23,142 bases of DNA from Larix sibirica (GCA_004151065.3 NWUY0300009661.1:24715-47856), one strand, 5' to 3'. Counted from the first letter of the stretch, positions 9,401 through 20,128 are shown. The notes: generated by a model from the sequence alone, not told the origin. A program made the numbers and translations.

Positions 9401-10721
9401 TGATGAGAAGTATGTGTTTTGCTCTGTTGGATGTTGGGAGAATATAATTAGACAATGGAAAACAATAAAGTTGACTAACTTTTGTATATCTCAAGAGATC
9501 AAGAATTTCCATTGTTCTTATTCATGTTTTGAAGTTATAACTTCTCTGGTCTGAGTGGAGGATTTCTTCCTGCAAATTACACATTTCTTGTGGACTTGAC
9601 CTGAGATCTCTTCAACTCAGCATCTTCCTTTCTAGACTACCAAACTTCATTTGCTTCTTGCTTCGATCTTTGACTCATTTCTTTTCTGGCTTGGAGTTAA
9701 GCTTCAATCTCTTTCTTTGAATCCTTTGATTTAGGGCTTTGGGTTCTCTTTTCCTGCCTAGACCTTCTTTAATCTGTTTGGAAAACCATCATTCAAATTG
9801 ATCCCAATGAATCTCAGTGGCCATCATGAGCAAAAAATCAACTTTTCCTTTTACATGGGGATTCTTTGACATAATATTGCCAATATTGTTGACTGTTTAT
9901 TCACGAAGATCTTTGACTAGAGGTGAACAAGAAGATTTGCAAGTCTCCTAGATCAGGACGAAAGTATCAGGTATAAAGTGAGGATGTCAAGGTTGAAGGA
10001 ACAATGCTGCCTTGTTCCAAAGCCATGCCACTTCTCTTTGTCACTTATTTTAAACATTGTTTAAGAGGGCCAAAAAAAACCCTTATAAACTAGATCATTC
10101 TTAGAATATGACTTAAGGTTTTCTTTCAATAGGAATTGGACTAGGTTAAATTGAGGCTGTTTGTCTCTTCTCATAATAGCTGGAAATTGGAAAATAACAG
10201 ATTTATGAGTGTCTGGTTGAGGGTGAAAGGAAATTAGTTGGAAACTATTTTGTAAGAAGGGAGCCCCAAATAGATGACTGTCAGATTTAACTCTGTCCAG
10301 AACTTAGTTTGTGAAATATTGAATTGATATTGTTTGATGGAATGTTTACTTTTTTAGTGATTAGATTACATGCTAAAATTTATGTCATGGAATGGCTATT
10401 TACAAACATTTATTTAGGGCATGAGATGGCGAAGGGTGGCATACTCCAGAAATTTTGCACAATGTTAAAAAACTGTGGAAACATTCATGCTCAAACAAAG
10501 TTGTACTTGACTGTTGATGAATGTTGTTGTCTATTAAGCACCACAATAGAAGCTAGATCATACAATTGCTTGTTGTTATGCTTATATATTATAAACCTTA
10601 AAATACCAGGATACCTTAGTAACAAACTCTTTGTTTTTTCTCTTTGCAGGAGGAAGGTCCTCGCCCTGGCCAGGGTCCTCGCCCAGGTGTTACAAATCCA
10701 CCTGCTGGTGGTCCTCGATAA
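6416..10721 (+). CDS. RPS26: 40S ribosomal protein eS26, five coding exons
   Basis: eS26 is a small-subunit protein on the platform near the mRNA exit channel, contacting mRNA upstream of the start codon and the 3' end of 18S rRNA. Proposed coding exons: 6416-6418 (ATG alone), 6544-6636, 6725-6809, 6977-7107 and 10650-10721 (TAA). All introns are GT-AG. The product has 127 residues; plant eS26 proteins are about 130. It begins [20 protein letters not shown]. Zinc-binding cysteines C23, C26, C74 and C77 are present, as is the YxxPKxYxK mRNA-contact motif at residues 62-70 (YMLPKLYAK). The basic tract [16 protein letters not shown] is followed by a Gly/Pro/Arg tail with two GPRPG units. The frame is intact, so the gene looks functional. 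The start exon is the least certain part: ATG at 6416 directly precedes GTAC, but another ATG|GT lies at 6354. Exons 2-5 are certain from homology and frame. Confidence 0.93.
6419..6543 (+). other. RPS26 intron 1, directly after the start codon
   Basis: Inferred 125-base phase-0 intron, GTACTT to TGCAG. It is needed because exon 2 opens with ACG TTC AAA (Thr2-Phe-Lys) directly after a good acceptor, with no in-frame ATG attached. An intron right after the start ATG is common in ribosomal-protein genes. If the ATG at 6354 is used instead, the intron starts at 6357. Confidence 0.65.
7353..7371. repeat. Perfect 8-bp inverted repeat in intron 4
   Basis: GTAACTGC, three-base loop CAA, GCAGTTAC. 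It is followed 188 bases later by a longer perfect hairpin. The surrounding 7330-7700 sequence could be a decayed LTR or other insertion, but no ends or coding motifs were found. Confidence 0.5.
7559..7589. repeat. Perfect 11-bp inverted repeat in intron 4
   Basis: CTCTGAAAATC, nine-base loop AGCCTCCGA, GATTTTCAGAG. Transcribed as part of intron 4 it would form a stable hairpin. No role is evident; it is too short for a typical plant microRNA precursor. Confidence 0.55.
8187..8500. repeat. Degenerate repeats in intron 4
   Basis: A segment with GTTAAAA, TATTTCAGTA and TTAAAATTC at about 8187-8305 recurs with substitutions at about 8378-8485. TTTTAC-TG-TTTGATAT-AGA-ACC begins at 8296, 8345 and 8476. 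The copies differ at many positions, which indicates old duplication. Confidence 0.5.
8761..9070. repeat. ~125-base direct duplication in intron 4, 180-base spacing
   Basis: ATGGGCATG-GAATACTATTTA, GGAAGTCATA-AGCAAATA, GAACTTTGT and GAGTGAAATGTT-AATCC occur in this order first from 8761 to about 8887 and again from about 8941 to 9068. A 99-codon open frame overlaps the first copy but is not preserved in the second, so it is not called as a gene. Confidence 0.65.
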
Positions 10722-10900
10722 AAGGAATTGCACCCTGGGCTTACAGCCCCTTCCTCACCTAGAAGGGGTCTATTGAGTAAGGTGGCTGGCAAGAAGGCAT
10801 TACGTTTCTTTTTATGTTTTGACATCATGCACTTATATTTTTGGTAAATTAAATTTTGTAAGAGGCTCTTTTGTGCAACAGTCATGGAAGATTTTCATCC
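10722..10900 (+). other. Probable RPS26 3' untranslated region
   Basis: Follows the TAA of RPS26. There is no canonical AATAAA; AAATTAAATTTTGTAAG at about 10846-10862 could serve as a plant near-upstream element. The exact poly(A) site cannot be placed by eye. Confidence 0.45.
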
Positions 10901-12376
10901 AAAGTTTGGAAGAATTTCATCTAAAGTTTGTGTTCCTTGTGGTGTTTGAGTTGATCATTATTGTCTAATTTTTTTAAATGTTCGTTTTTGGAAGTTTAAC
11001 CAGACTGAATCTGAATTATCTTTCTGTGCACAATCTTAAAATTATGTCTTCTGTGTTGCATTTCAACTATCAATTTTTCAGTTTTGGTTTTGGATGGATG
11101 ATATAGATGTTCCCAAGCTTCAAATTAGCTTTGTTTAGATGATGCTTATATACTATATTCCCAATATTTGATCTTTACAAGTCTCAGATATTGAGTGAGG
11201 AATATAGAGATGATCACTGTATAGGGCCTGCTTGTGAAGTTCATTTCCTTCAAGGCAATATAAAGGAACATTTTTTTGTATAAAAATGAAATATATATAT
11301 ATGTCGTAAGAAATTATACATGATCACCCTATGTTCATTTCTTTCAAGGCAACATAAAGGACTATTTATTGTCTTAAAATGATTTTTCTATATGCCCACA
11401 TAAGAAATAATATATGTAGCCTTTGTGATGTTGGAAGTTGGGTTCTAAAGGGGTTTTCATTAAAATCAACCATTTGTTCTTTCTGCAAGAGAAATTACCA
11501 TGGCCTAGGAGAGTTATTTCTTGTTGGTTAAGGAATTATAGTTATTTTTGTGTGACATGCTTGATGATTTATAGTAGATAAAAAGAAAAGGTACAGAACA
11601 TATTAGTATATTCATAACTGTCAGACTGATCACATGCCCATCGCAATACCAGGGGCTAAACATTAATCCGCATGCCTAGACATTGAGTGGAACTGCTGAT
11701 ATCCCCTGAAAATCAAGAAAAAATGAGTAGAAAATGGCATAGAGCTGCCTGAGCTCAATGCAGTAGAGGCAATGTGTTGGATATCAAGCAAAGGTCGTTA
11801 GTTACCACCTCCCTTTAGAACCCTTGCCTTTTTTTCAAAATGTGAGATGCCAAGACTGGAATAAGATCCTTTTAAAATTGATTCCTTTTCTAAAACCTCA
11901 GGGTATAACAGGTTCAAAACTGTAGGTTTTCTTGGCCTTGGATGCAATATGACAGTTTTACTTTTTATTCATCCCTGCAAAGAGATTTTTAAATCCCTGT
12001 TGCAACAGCTGTAGGTTTCAAGCATTTAATGAAGAATTGATTGGCATCTTGGTGAATTAGGTTTTTCCTTGTATCTACCACTTGATACTAATAGTCAACT
12101 TTGTTGAAGTGGTGGGTACTTGTTATGGTACTTGTCATGTACCAGTCCACACTTTTGCTGGTAAATGGCAGTATGATGCAAAAGGTCTCAGGCATGTTGC
12201 ATTGTGTCTTATCTTTGTTCTTTTGCCAGCCTGGGACCACTGTTGTATGGGTATTCTTTCTCTTTTGCCACACTTGACTGGTTGAAGAAATGCTTGTAAT
12301 GGCAAGGAGAAACTGGCTTGTACTCGAATATCTTCTCAATTCATTGCATCAATAAAGAAGTTCCTCAGGGTTCATC
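10901..12376. other. Intergenic region with a short direct repeat
   Basis: No coding segment recognised. GTTCATTTC(C/T)TTCAAGGCAA-ATAAAGGA occurs at 11239 and again at 11333, each followed by an AT-rich stretch and a TAAGAAAT-ATA segment, so a unit of about 94 bases is duplicated. An (AT)n run lies near 11291-11302. Small open frames at 12082-12339 on both strands have no recognisable similarity. Confidence 0.5.
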
Positions 12377-12659
12377 TTCTATGTGCAACACTTTCCTGCA
12401 GAAGCAAAAACTGAAAAGATTTATTATGAAATGTTGTTATTTCAATGGTGTGAGCTATGGTCGACTCCCATCCTCACTACCTGCAAAACGCTACATAAAA
12501 GCATTCTTTTTATTTATACCAGCACATGCATTGGTGGGGAGTATCAAATTAAGGAGAAAATCATGATAATCCTAATCTTTGGGAATTCTTTTATGAAGGC
12601 CTGTGAAAAGGAATGGAATTAATACAATGCCTAGTTCGAAAGGAAGAAGAGGATAGAGA

Positions 12660-13472
12660 GAGGTTACTTCCGGCAGCAACAATTATCTATTACAGCTTAT
12701 GCTCAGCACAACCACTAATTAGCACTCCCAATCGACCAGCAGAGCACTACAAATCCTTCCATCTTCCCATCGAAATTGTCATACTTTCTTCCTTCGGGCC
12801 AACTATTCTAGGCATTTGCCAACTTCCTTAATGTAATTTATGTTCAAATCGAACTTAAAGCAATTGAAGATCTTGAGAATGAATATATTGAGGAATTTGT
12901 AGTTTGTTTCTAAAAACCTTCATTTTTGGATTTAAGATACTATGTCTCCATTTTGAAGGGGATGTCCGGGTAATTTATGTTGGATTATCATGAATTCTTT
13001 GGGTTTAATGAAATTCCATTCTCCAAAATTTGTTGGGTTACAACTTACAATTTACTTTCATGTTACGTACTGGAAGAGATTATGAACTGGAATCTATTCG
13101 TCGAGTTCATCCTAAATTTAGGCAAAGGGGATTTGCATGATAATATTGTGTTAACTGGAATCTCATAGGGAAAAGGGTATTTGCATAGTGGTTCATTGGT
13201 TATGATTCTTTTTTTCCAAGAAAAAAAACAGTATATTTGTTATTTCAAGTAGAAATCAAAATACACATTGGATGTTTCAACTCAACCGAGCTTTTCCCAG
13301 ATGACTTCCTTAAGTTTAAACATCCGAATCTTCCAAAAGTCCATTTAAAACATTACAAACAAGTCACTTTTCATTCTATTACCATCCCCCATTACATGCA
13401 TCCCTATGACAAATAAAAAACATATTACAGCCTGAATAATTCCATCAAAACAGATTTTCTTGGAATTTGGAA
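12660..13472. other. Non-coding part of the 4.5 kb block (also 17257-18069)
   Basis: No recognisable gene. On the minus strand it lies downstream of the RNase H remnant and may include the 3' tail of that element. Short open frames here show no known motif. Confidence 0.4.
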
Positions 13473-13860
13473 TTATGACACCAGATCGGTTCCTCTGGAT
13501 TCCATGCCCTTCAGTATCCCTTCCTTGATCACAATTGCTTCCTTTGAGAATTTATCTGCTTGATTATTGAACTCTCTTTGAACATGCTGGGCAACAACCG
13601 GGTGATGGGCTTCCTGTAGCTCGTCCAATCGAGCAGAGCCTTTAAACCACTACACTACCATTTGTGAGTCCGGCAACCTGAAGGTCCCGGACTCCTTTGT
13701 TGATTGCAAATTTTAAAAGAGCCCAAAGGCCTACTAACTCTGCCCGAGTATTAGTCCCTCGACCAACTTTAACACTGAGCCGGCAATGGAGAACTGAGCT
13801 TAAGTGGAACTATGCCAGCACCGCAAGTACCCCGCTGCCCTTTACAGGCTCCATCCAAAA
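13473..13860 (-). pseudogene. RNase H domain remnant of a retroelement, copy 1
   Basis: The minus strand reads LDGACKG...CGAGIVPL at about 13860-13805. After a frame change it reads GRGTNTRAELVGLWALLKFA (glutamate in AEL) at about 13765-13706, then GVRDLQVAGLTNGSVVV where GDS would be expected. After another shift it reads HVQREFNNQADKFSKEA at about 13584-13534, ending at a stop near 13473. This is the order of the RNase H (RVT_3-type) domain at the C-terminus of many plant LINEs: DGA, TNxxAEL, GDS, HVxRxxNxxAD. The second catalytic aspartate is lost and frameshifts break the frame, so it is inactive. Whether a LINE or another retroelement is the parent is not settled. Confidence 0.8.
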
Positions 13861-15230
13861 GGCTCCAAGGAAGTTACAGATTGAACGAGGGCTCGTGCCA
13901 GGCTCCATAATTTTACCAGGCCCCATAAAAAAAGCTTAAAAAAAACTTAAAGGGAAATTCCAGATTGAATGAGGGGGCCTGTGCCGGGGGCTCATGGGTT
14001 GTGATTATGAAGGGAATTCCACCCTTTAAAAAGTAGGGAGGTCCCCTGCTTTTGGATTTGATAACATTATTGGTTCCAGATTTGTTAACGTTAATGCTAC
14101 CAACCATCGATTCTCAAGATTGATTCGAGAGGTCTACGATTGAGAAGATACGAGGATATTGTGTATCCTGATTCTTTGTAGGACCGTAGGCCCAAATTTG
14201 AGCTAGAGCTTCAAGGACATCAAGTACGATCGTAGGCCCAAATTTGAGGTTATATATGGTCCAAGTTAGCTTCATAAACATTAGTTAATATTTTGTTATA
14301 AGGCCAAAAATTCAGATAGTACTGGGTCATGGTAGAATATAAACCATCAAGGTAAATTGGTAAATCAATGGATAAGACTCTTTTTCTTCTAATTTAATTT
14401 AGAATTAGAATAAGAAGGGAATTTACATTTTTATCCTAAGATTAAATGATAATAATTTTGGATTGATGGAATTATAGATATCAAATGTTAACATTGCATG
14501 ATTTGGTTGTATTATAAGGGTATTTCATAGTGTTAACATTGCATGATTTGGTTGTATTATAGGGATATTTCGTGATGTTGATGATTTATTTCCATTAAAA
14601 CATCAATCTCATTAATAGAAAATTACAATTTCAACAACGAGTATGAGGACAAATTGAAAAAGTCCAAATTAGAAAATGTTTCTTTGGAATTATATATGAA
14701 TATGACCTATGGAATTCTAAGTTTGGTCATAAAGTCTTGGAACTTAAATGGTTTATCAATGATCCTAGGACTCCTGAATCAACTTTTGAAAATAATTTGA
14801 ATATGGTCTAATAATATTGCAAGTACACTTATAAAAGTGTTTGTGTTTGGCCTAAGCGAAACATCCTAAGGTGTTGTGGTCCCTCTAACCTTGATAGACA
14901 TGTTTCTTAACACCCTTATTATTACCGTTATTACTTTCGAAAAATTCTTTTAGTCTTGTTTATAACAATATTATAGTCTTGTTTATAACAATATTAGAGG
15001 GGAAATCATTTTAACTTTGTTTATACAAGGATTAGAGTGGGTTATTGATTGAAAGATGCGTTTAACAGTGGGTTGAGGACAATTGGTCTCCAGGCCTTTG
15101 AATTACTCACCAATTCTATTCATTATTTGGTTAGTTTATTGTAATATGGATAATGTTGCCCCATTCGAAGGGGATGGATGCCTTTGACAAAGTCAAGGAG
15201 AGATATCTAAGTGTTGGATTGGGGTGTTTG
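13861..15230. other. Non-coding part of the 4.5 kb block (also 18458-19824)
   Basis: CAGATTGAA(C/T)GAGGG followed by a GTGCC-GGCTC-AT segment occurs at about 13879 and 13963. CGTAGGCCCAAATTTGAG occurs twice near 14185 and 14232. GTTAACATTGCATGATTTGG occurs at 14487 and 14532. AGTCTTGTTTATAACAATAT occurs twice near 14952-14998. No gene is recognised. Confidence 0.5.
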
Positions 15231-15534
15231 GAATTACTTATGTAATAGTTAAGACTTAGGTTGTTGATTTGTAAGTTTTTACACTAAACGAAAGCTCAAT
15301 GTTGCAATGAACATCATATGTGGTGGGAGTAGAAAATGCTAGTAAAAAGCATTTACTCAAGAATTCCAACATTGTGAGATCGAAGGCAACCTTTGAATAT
15401 GACAATGCAATTTTTTCATTATGGAAACACCATAAGAGCTTTTCGATTGAATTGTTTTTAGGGCTATTATATGAAAAACATGACCACTATTATTACACAC
15501 AAAATATGGAATATGCTCTATCAATCTATTGGTA

Positions 15535-15775
15535 GTCGTATTTTATTTATCACATGGCACCTCATTGTTGAAGATGAAAGATGATACCTGTGATTATTTT
15601 CCACATCGAAAAGATTGTTATTGGTAGTTTCTTTAAGTAGCATGTACAATCTAGTGATCTTTGAGACTAAATAAAAGGCTTCAATCCTAGAGCTGAGCAC
15701 CCAATACCCATGGAGAAGAATGTTTTTCATTAAAATAATATACATAACAAACACTTTATTTCAATGGCTCAACTC
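15535..15775. repeat. Diverged member of the right-edge repeat family, copy 1
   Basis: Shares TATTTTATTTATCA-TGGCACCTCATT, AAAGATTGTTATTGGTAGTTTC, AGCATGTACAA, TTCAATCCTAGAGC and ATACAT-ACAAACACTT, in that order, with the units at 22212-23085, but with more differences. Here it is single, not tandem. Confidence 0.7.
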
Positions 15776-15828
15776 TTTTTAATGATACTTACCTATAAAT
15801 TTAAATTTAGTAGTATAAAGGACACAAT

Positions 15829-16100
15829 CAATATAAACTAGCATGACTCTAATCAATATAAACTAGCATGACTCTAATGTAGTGTCAAGGTCATTATAAA
15901 CTAGCATAACTCTAATGTAGCAGTGTCAAGGTCATTCGATATTAACTAATAATGTCATAGCACAAAAGATGTGCAAAAGGTCATTATAAACTAGCATAAC
16001 TCTAATGTACAAGTGTCAAGGTCATTCCATATTAACTAATAATGTCATAGCACAAATGATGTGCAAAATAAATTAGCATGACTTTAATGCACACTAGGTT
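15829..16100. repeat. 90-base and 25-base tandem repeats, copy 1
   Basis: CAATATAAACTAGCATGACT starts at 15829 and 15854 (25-base period). Then a 90-base unit, CTAGCATAACTCTAATGTA followed by GTGTCAAGGTCATT and AATGTCATAGCACAAA, starts at 15901 and 15991. A partial unit AATTAGCATGACTTTAATG follows near 16070. Confidence 0.85.
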
Positions 16101-16865
16101 AGGATTGAATGGTGGATGTTCCACATTGGAAGGCCTTCAACCAACCAATATTGGGGCAGTGGCATCAAGCTTAGGTTTATAGTGTCTATGTTTAGTGACT
16201 CGAGCCCTAGTCTCCTTGGTGAAAGCCACTAGGGTTATTGATTCTCCTAATTAAAAATAAATAAAAAATCAATGAGCTATTATATTGTTTCCTCCTAATA
16301 GAGTATGGTAAAGAGTACGTAGACATTGAATGAATTTGGAAGTTATTCAACTATGTAGGGACATTGAATGAATTTTGAAGTATTATTAATGTGAGCATTG
16401 TCATTTTTTAGGTCAATTTGAGCCATAAGTTTGAATTACTTTTGAACTGTAAGTGTTTGTAATCTATATTTTATTTGTATACAAATCTTTAAAGGAATCA
16501 CTTGATTTGTGTTGCATAGTTTCACTACAAGTCATCACCATACTCTTGGACATTGAAGTCCTTAATTCTAGTTTCTCATGCTTTCTATTGGGAGAGTTTG
16601 GAATTACTTTTGTAGTAATAGAGATTTCAGAATTGCTAGTTATAATTAAAATGAAGTTCAGTGTTGCAATGTACATAGAAGATATGTGGTTGGTAGTGGC
16701 TATTGCAATGTACATTGAAGATATGCAGTGGGAAGTGGCAATTACAAATCATTTGCCCAAGAATTCCAACAATATCAATAAGGCAACTTGTTAATACCAT
16801 GATGTCGTTCATTTAGTGCTGGAAATGTGTAGACATTGAATGCATTTGGAAGTTATAAGACTATG

Positions 16866-16866
16866 N
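16866..16866. other. Single undetermined base at the block junction
   Basis: One N replaces the T expected from copy 2 (GACTATG followed by TAGGGAC). It marks the exact end of copy 1 and the start of an out-of-place fragment. Some scaffolding programs write a single n where two contigs are estimated to overlap but were not merged. Confidence 0.8.
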
Positions 16867-16971
16867 ACCAGCACATGCATTGGTGGGGAGTATCAAATTA
16901 GGGAGAAAATCATGATAATCCTAATCTTTGGGAATTCTTTTATGAAGGCCTGTGAAAAGGAATGGAATTAA
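16867..16971. repeat. 105-base out-of-place copy of a segment inside the block
   Basis: Matches 12518-12622 (and 17115-17219) with one substitution, TTAGGGAG versus TTAAGGAG. It is followed by two bases and then the start of copy 2. It looks like a chimeric contig tip or a duplication scar rather than a functional unit. Confidence 0.88.
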
Positions 16972-18069
16972 AATTCTATGTGCAACACTTTCCTGCAGAA
17001 GCAAAAACTGAAAAGATTTATTATGAAATGTTGTTATTTCAATGGTGTGAGCTATGGTCGACTCCCATCCTCACTACCTGCAAAACGCTACATAAAAGCA
17101 TTCTTTTTATTTATACCAGCACATGCATTGGTGGGGAGTATCAAATTAAGGAGAAAATCATGATAATCCTAATCTTTGGGAATTCTTTTATGAAGGCCTG
17201 TGAAAAGGAATGGAATTAATACAATGCCTAGTTCGAAAGGAAGAAGAGGATAGAGAGAGGTTACTTCCGGCAGCAACAATTATCTATTACAGCTTATGCT
17301 CAGCACAACCACTAATTAGCACTCCCAATCGACCAGCAGAGCACTACAAATCCTTCCATCTTCCCATCGAAATTGTCATACTTTCTTCCTTCGGGCCAAC
17401 TATTCTAGGCATTTGCCAACTTCCTTAATGTAATTTATGTTCAAATCGAACTTAAAGCAATTGAAGATCTTGAGAATGAATATATTGAGGAATTTGTAGT
17501 TTGTTTCTAAAAACCTTCATTTTTGGATTTAAGATACTATGTCTCCATTTTGAAGGGGATGTCCGGGTAATTTATGTTGGATTATCATGAATTCTTTGGG
17601 TTTAATGAAATTCCATTCTCCAAAATTTGTTGGGTTACAACTTACAATTTACTTTCATGTTACGTACTGGAAGAGATTATGAACTGGAATCTATTCGTCG
17701 AGTTCATCCTAAATTTAGGCAAAGGGGATTTGCATGATAATATTGTGTTAACTGGAATCTCATAGGGAAAAGGGTATTTGCATAGTGGTTCATTGGTTAT
17801 GATTCTTTTTTTCCAAGAAAAAAAACAGTATATTTGTTATTTCAAGTAGAAATCAAAATACACATTGGATGTTTCAACTCAACCGAGCTTTTCCCAGATG
17901 ACTTCCTTAAGTTTAAACATCCGAATCTTCCAAAAGTCCATTTAAAACATTACAAACAAGTCACTTTTCATTCTATTACCATCCCCCATTACATGCATCC
18001 CTATGACAAATAAAAAACATATTACAGCCTGAATAATTCCATCAAAACAGATTTTCTTGGAATTTGGAA

Positions 18070-18457
18070 TTATGACACCAGATCGGTTCCTCTGGATTCC
18101 ATGCCCTTCAGTATCCCTTCCTTGATCACAATTGCTTCCTTTGAGAATTTATCTGCTTGATTATTGAACTCTCTTTGAACATGCTGGGCAACAACCGGGT
18201 GATGGGCTTCCTGTAGCTCGTCCAATCGAGCAGAGCCTTTAAACCACTACACTACCATTTGTGAGTCCGGCAACCTGAAGGTCCCGGACTCCTTTGTTGA
18301 TTGCAAATTTTAAAAGAGCCCAAAGGCCTACTAACTCTGCCCGAGTATTAGTCCCTCGACCAACTTTAACACTGAGCCGGCAATGGAGAACTGAGCTTAA
18401 GTGGAACTATGCCAGCACCGCAAGTACCCCGCTGCCCTTTACAGGCTCCATCCAAAA
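18070..18457 (-). pseudogene. RNase H domain remnant of a retroelement, copy 2
   Basis: Same sequence, frameshifts and lost GDS aspartate as 13473-13860, shifted by 4597 bases. Sharing the same lesions shows the domain decayed before the block was duplicated, or that both copies are one locus assembled twice. Confidence 0.8.
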
Positions 18458-20128
18458 GGCTCCAAGGAAGTTACAGATTGAACGAGGGCTCGTGCCAGGC
18501 TCCATAATTTTACCAGGCCCCATAAAAAAAGCTTAAAAAAAACTTAAAGGGAAATTCCAGATTGAATGAGGGGGCCTGTGCCGGGGGCTCATGGGTTGTG
18601 ATTATGAAGGGAATTCCACCCTTTAAAAAGTAGGGAGGTCCCCTGCTTTTGGATTTGATAACATTATTGGTTCCAGATTTGTTAACGTTAATGCTACCAA
18701 CCATCGATTCTCAAGATTGATTCGAGAGGTCTACGATTGAGAAGATACGAGGATATTGTGTATCCTGATTCTTTGTAGGACCGTAGGCCCAAATTTGAGC
18801 TAGAGCTTCAAGGACATCAAGTACGATCGTAGGCCCAAATTTGAGGTTATATATGGTCCAAGTTAGCTTCATAAACATTAGTTAATATTTTGTTATAAGG
18901 CCAAAAATTCAGATAGTACTGGGTCATGGTAGAATATAAACCATCAAGGTAAATTGGTAAATCAATGGATAAGACTCTTTTTCTTCTAATTTAATTTAGA
19001 ATTAGAATAAGAAGGGAATTTACATTTTTATCCTAAGATTAAATGATAATAATTTTGGATTGATGGAATTATAGATATCAAATGTTAACATTGCATGATT
19101 TGGTTGTATTATAAGGGTATTTCATAGTGTTAACATTGCATGATTTGGTTGTATTATAGGGATATTTCGTGATGTTGATGATTTATTTCCATTAAAACAT
19201 CAATCTCATTAATAGAAAATTACAATTTCAACGAGTATGAGGACAAATTGAAAAAGTCCAAATTAGAAAATGTTTCTTTGGAATTATATATGAATATGAC
19301 CTATGGAATTCTAAGTTTGGTCATAAAGTCTTGGAACTTAAATGGTTTATCAATGATCCTAGGACTCCTGAATCAACTTTTGAAAATAATTTGAATATGG
19401 TCTAATAATATTGCAAGTACACTTATAAAAGTGTTTGTGTTTGGCCTAAGCGAAACATCCTAAGGTGTTGTGGTCCCTCTAACCTTGATAGACATGTTTC
19501 TTAACACCCTTATTATTACCGTTATTACTTTCGAAAAATTCTTTTAGTCTTGTTTATAACAATATTATAGTCTTGTTTATAACAATATTAGAGGGGAAAT
19601 CATTTTAACTTTGTTTATACAAGGATTAGAGTGGGTTATTGATTGAAAGATGCGTTTAACAGTGGGTTGAGGACAATTGGTCTCCAGGCCTTTGAATTAC
19701 TCACCAATTCTATTCATTATTTGGTTAGTTTATTGTAATATGGATAATGTTGCCCCATTCGAAGGGGATGGATGCCTTTGACAAAGTCAAGGAGAGATAT
19801 CTAAGTGTTGGATTGGGGTGTTTGGAATTACTTATGTAATAGTTAAGACTTAGGTTGTTGATTTGTAAGTTTTTACACTAAACGAAAGCTCAATGTTGCA
19901 ATGAACATCATATGTGGTGGGAGTAGAAAATGCTAGTAAAAAGCATTTACTCAAGAATTCCAACATTGTGAGATCGAAGGCAACCTTTGAATATGACAAT
20001 GCAATTTTTTCATTATGGAAACACCATAAGAGCTTTTCGATTGAATTGTTTTTAGGGCTATTATATGAAAAACATGACCACTATTATTACACACAAAATA
20101 TGGAATATGCTCTATCAATCTATTGGTA

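Larger units (their letters stand above)
7108..10649 (+). other. RPS26 intron 4 (~3.5 kb)
   Basis: Phase-0 intron from GTATGT at 7108 to a T-rich tract ending TTTGCAG at 10649. It dwarfs the other three introns (125, 88 and 167 bases). It holds two perfect hairpins, degenerate ~180-base duplications and long pyrimidine-rich tracts, but no recognisable gene. Small open frames inside it lack homology and are not called. Its size probably reflects old insertions now too decayed to name. Confidence 0.85.
12377..16865. repeat. ~4.49 kb block, copy 1
   Basis: Nearly identical to 16974-21459. The offset is 4597 bases up to about 14632 and 4594 after it, because copy 2 lacks one CAA (CAACAACGAG at 14632 versus CAACGAG). 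I noticed no other difference by eye. Matching starts at TTCTATGTGC and runs to GACTATG just before the N. The block contains an RNase H pseudogene, short duplications near 14200-14250 (CGTAGGCCCAAATTTGAG), 14487-14576 (45-base period) and 14952-14998 (23-base period), a 90-base tandem at 15829-16100, and no intact gene. Confidence 0.93.

Noticed and set aside
9580-9780. Pyrimidine-rich tract that reads as Lys/Glu-rich peptide on the minus strand
   Set aside because: Stops in all frames and low complexity; no coiled-coil gene or gag can be supported.
9998-10018. GGAACAA-TGCTGCC-TTGTTCC hairpin in intron 4
   Set aside because: A 7-bp stem is expected by chance in a window of this size; no context supports a function.
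10324-10776. 150-codon open frame on the + strand
   Set aside because: It overlaps the end of intron 4 and reads exon 5 of RPS26 in a different frame (the eS26 frame gives [13 protein letters not shown]). It is a shadow.
10491-10885. Two minus-strand open frames opposite RPS26 exon 5
   Set aside because: Antisense shadows of the GC-rich last exon. No motif and no splice support.
16453-16794. 113-codon frame present in both 4.5 kb copies
   Set aside because: Its presence twice only reflects the near-identical duplication. Part of it is an internal ~42-base duplication (MYIEDM twice); no known motif.
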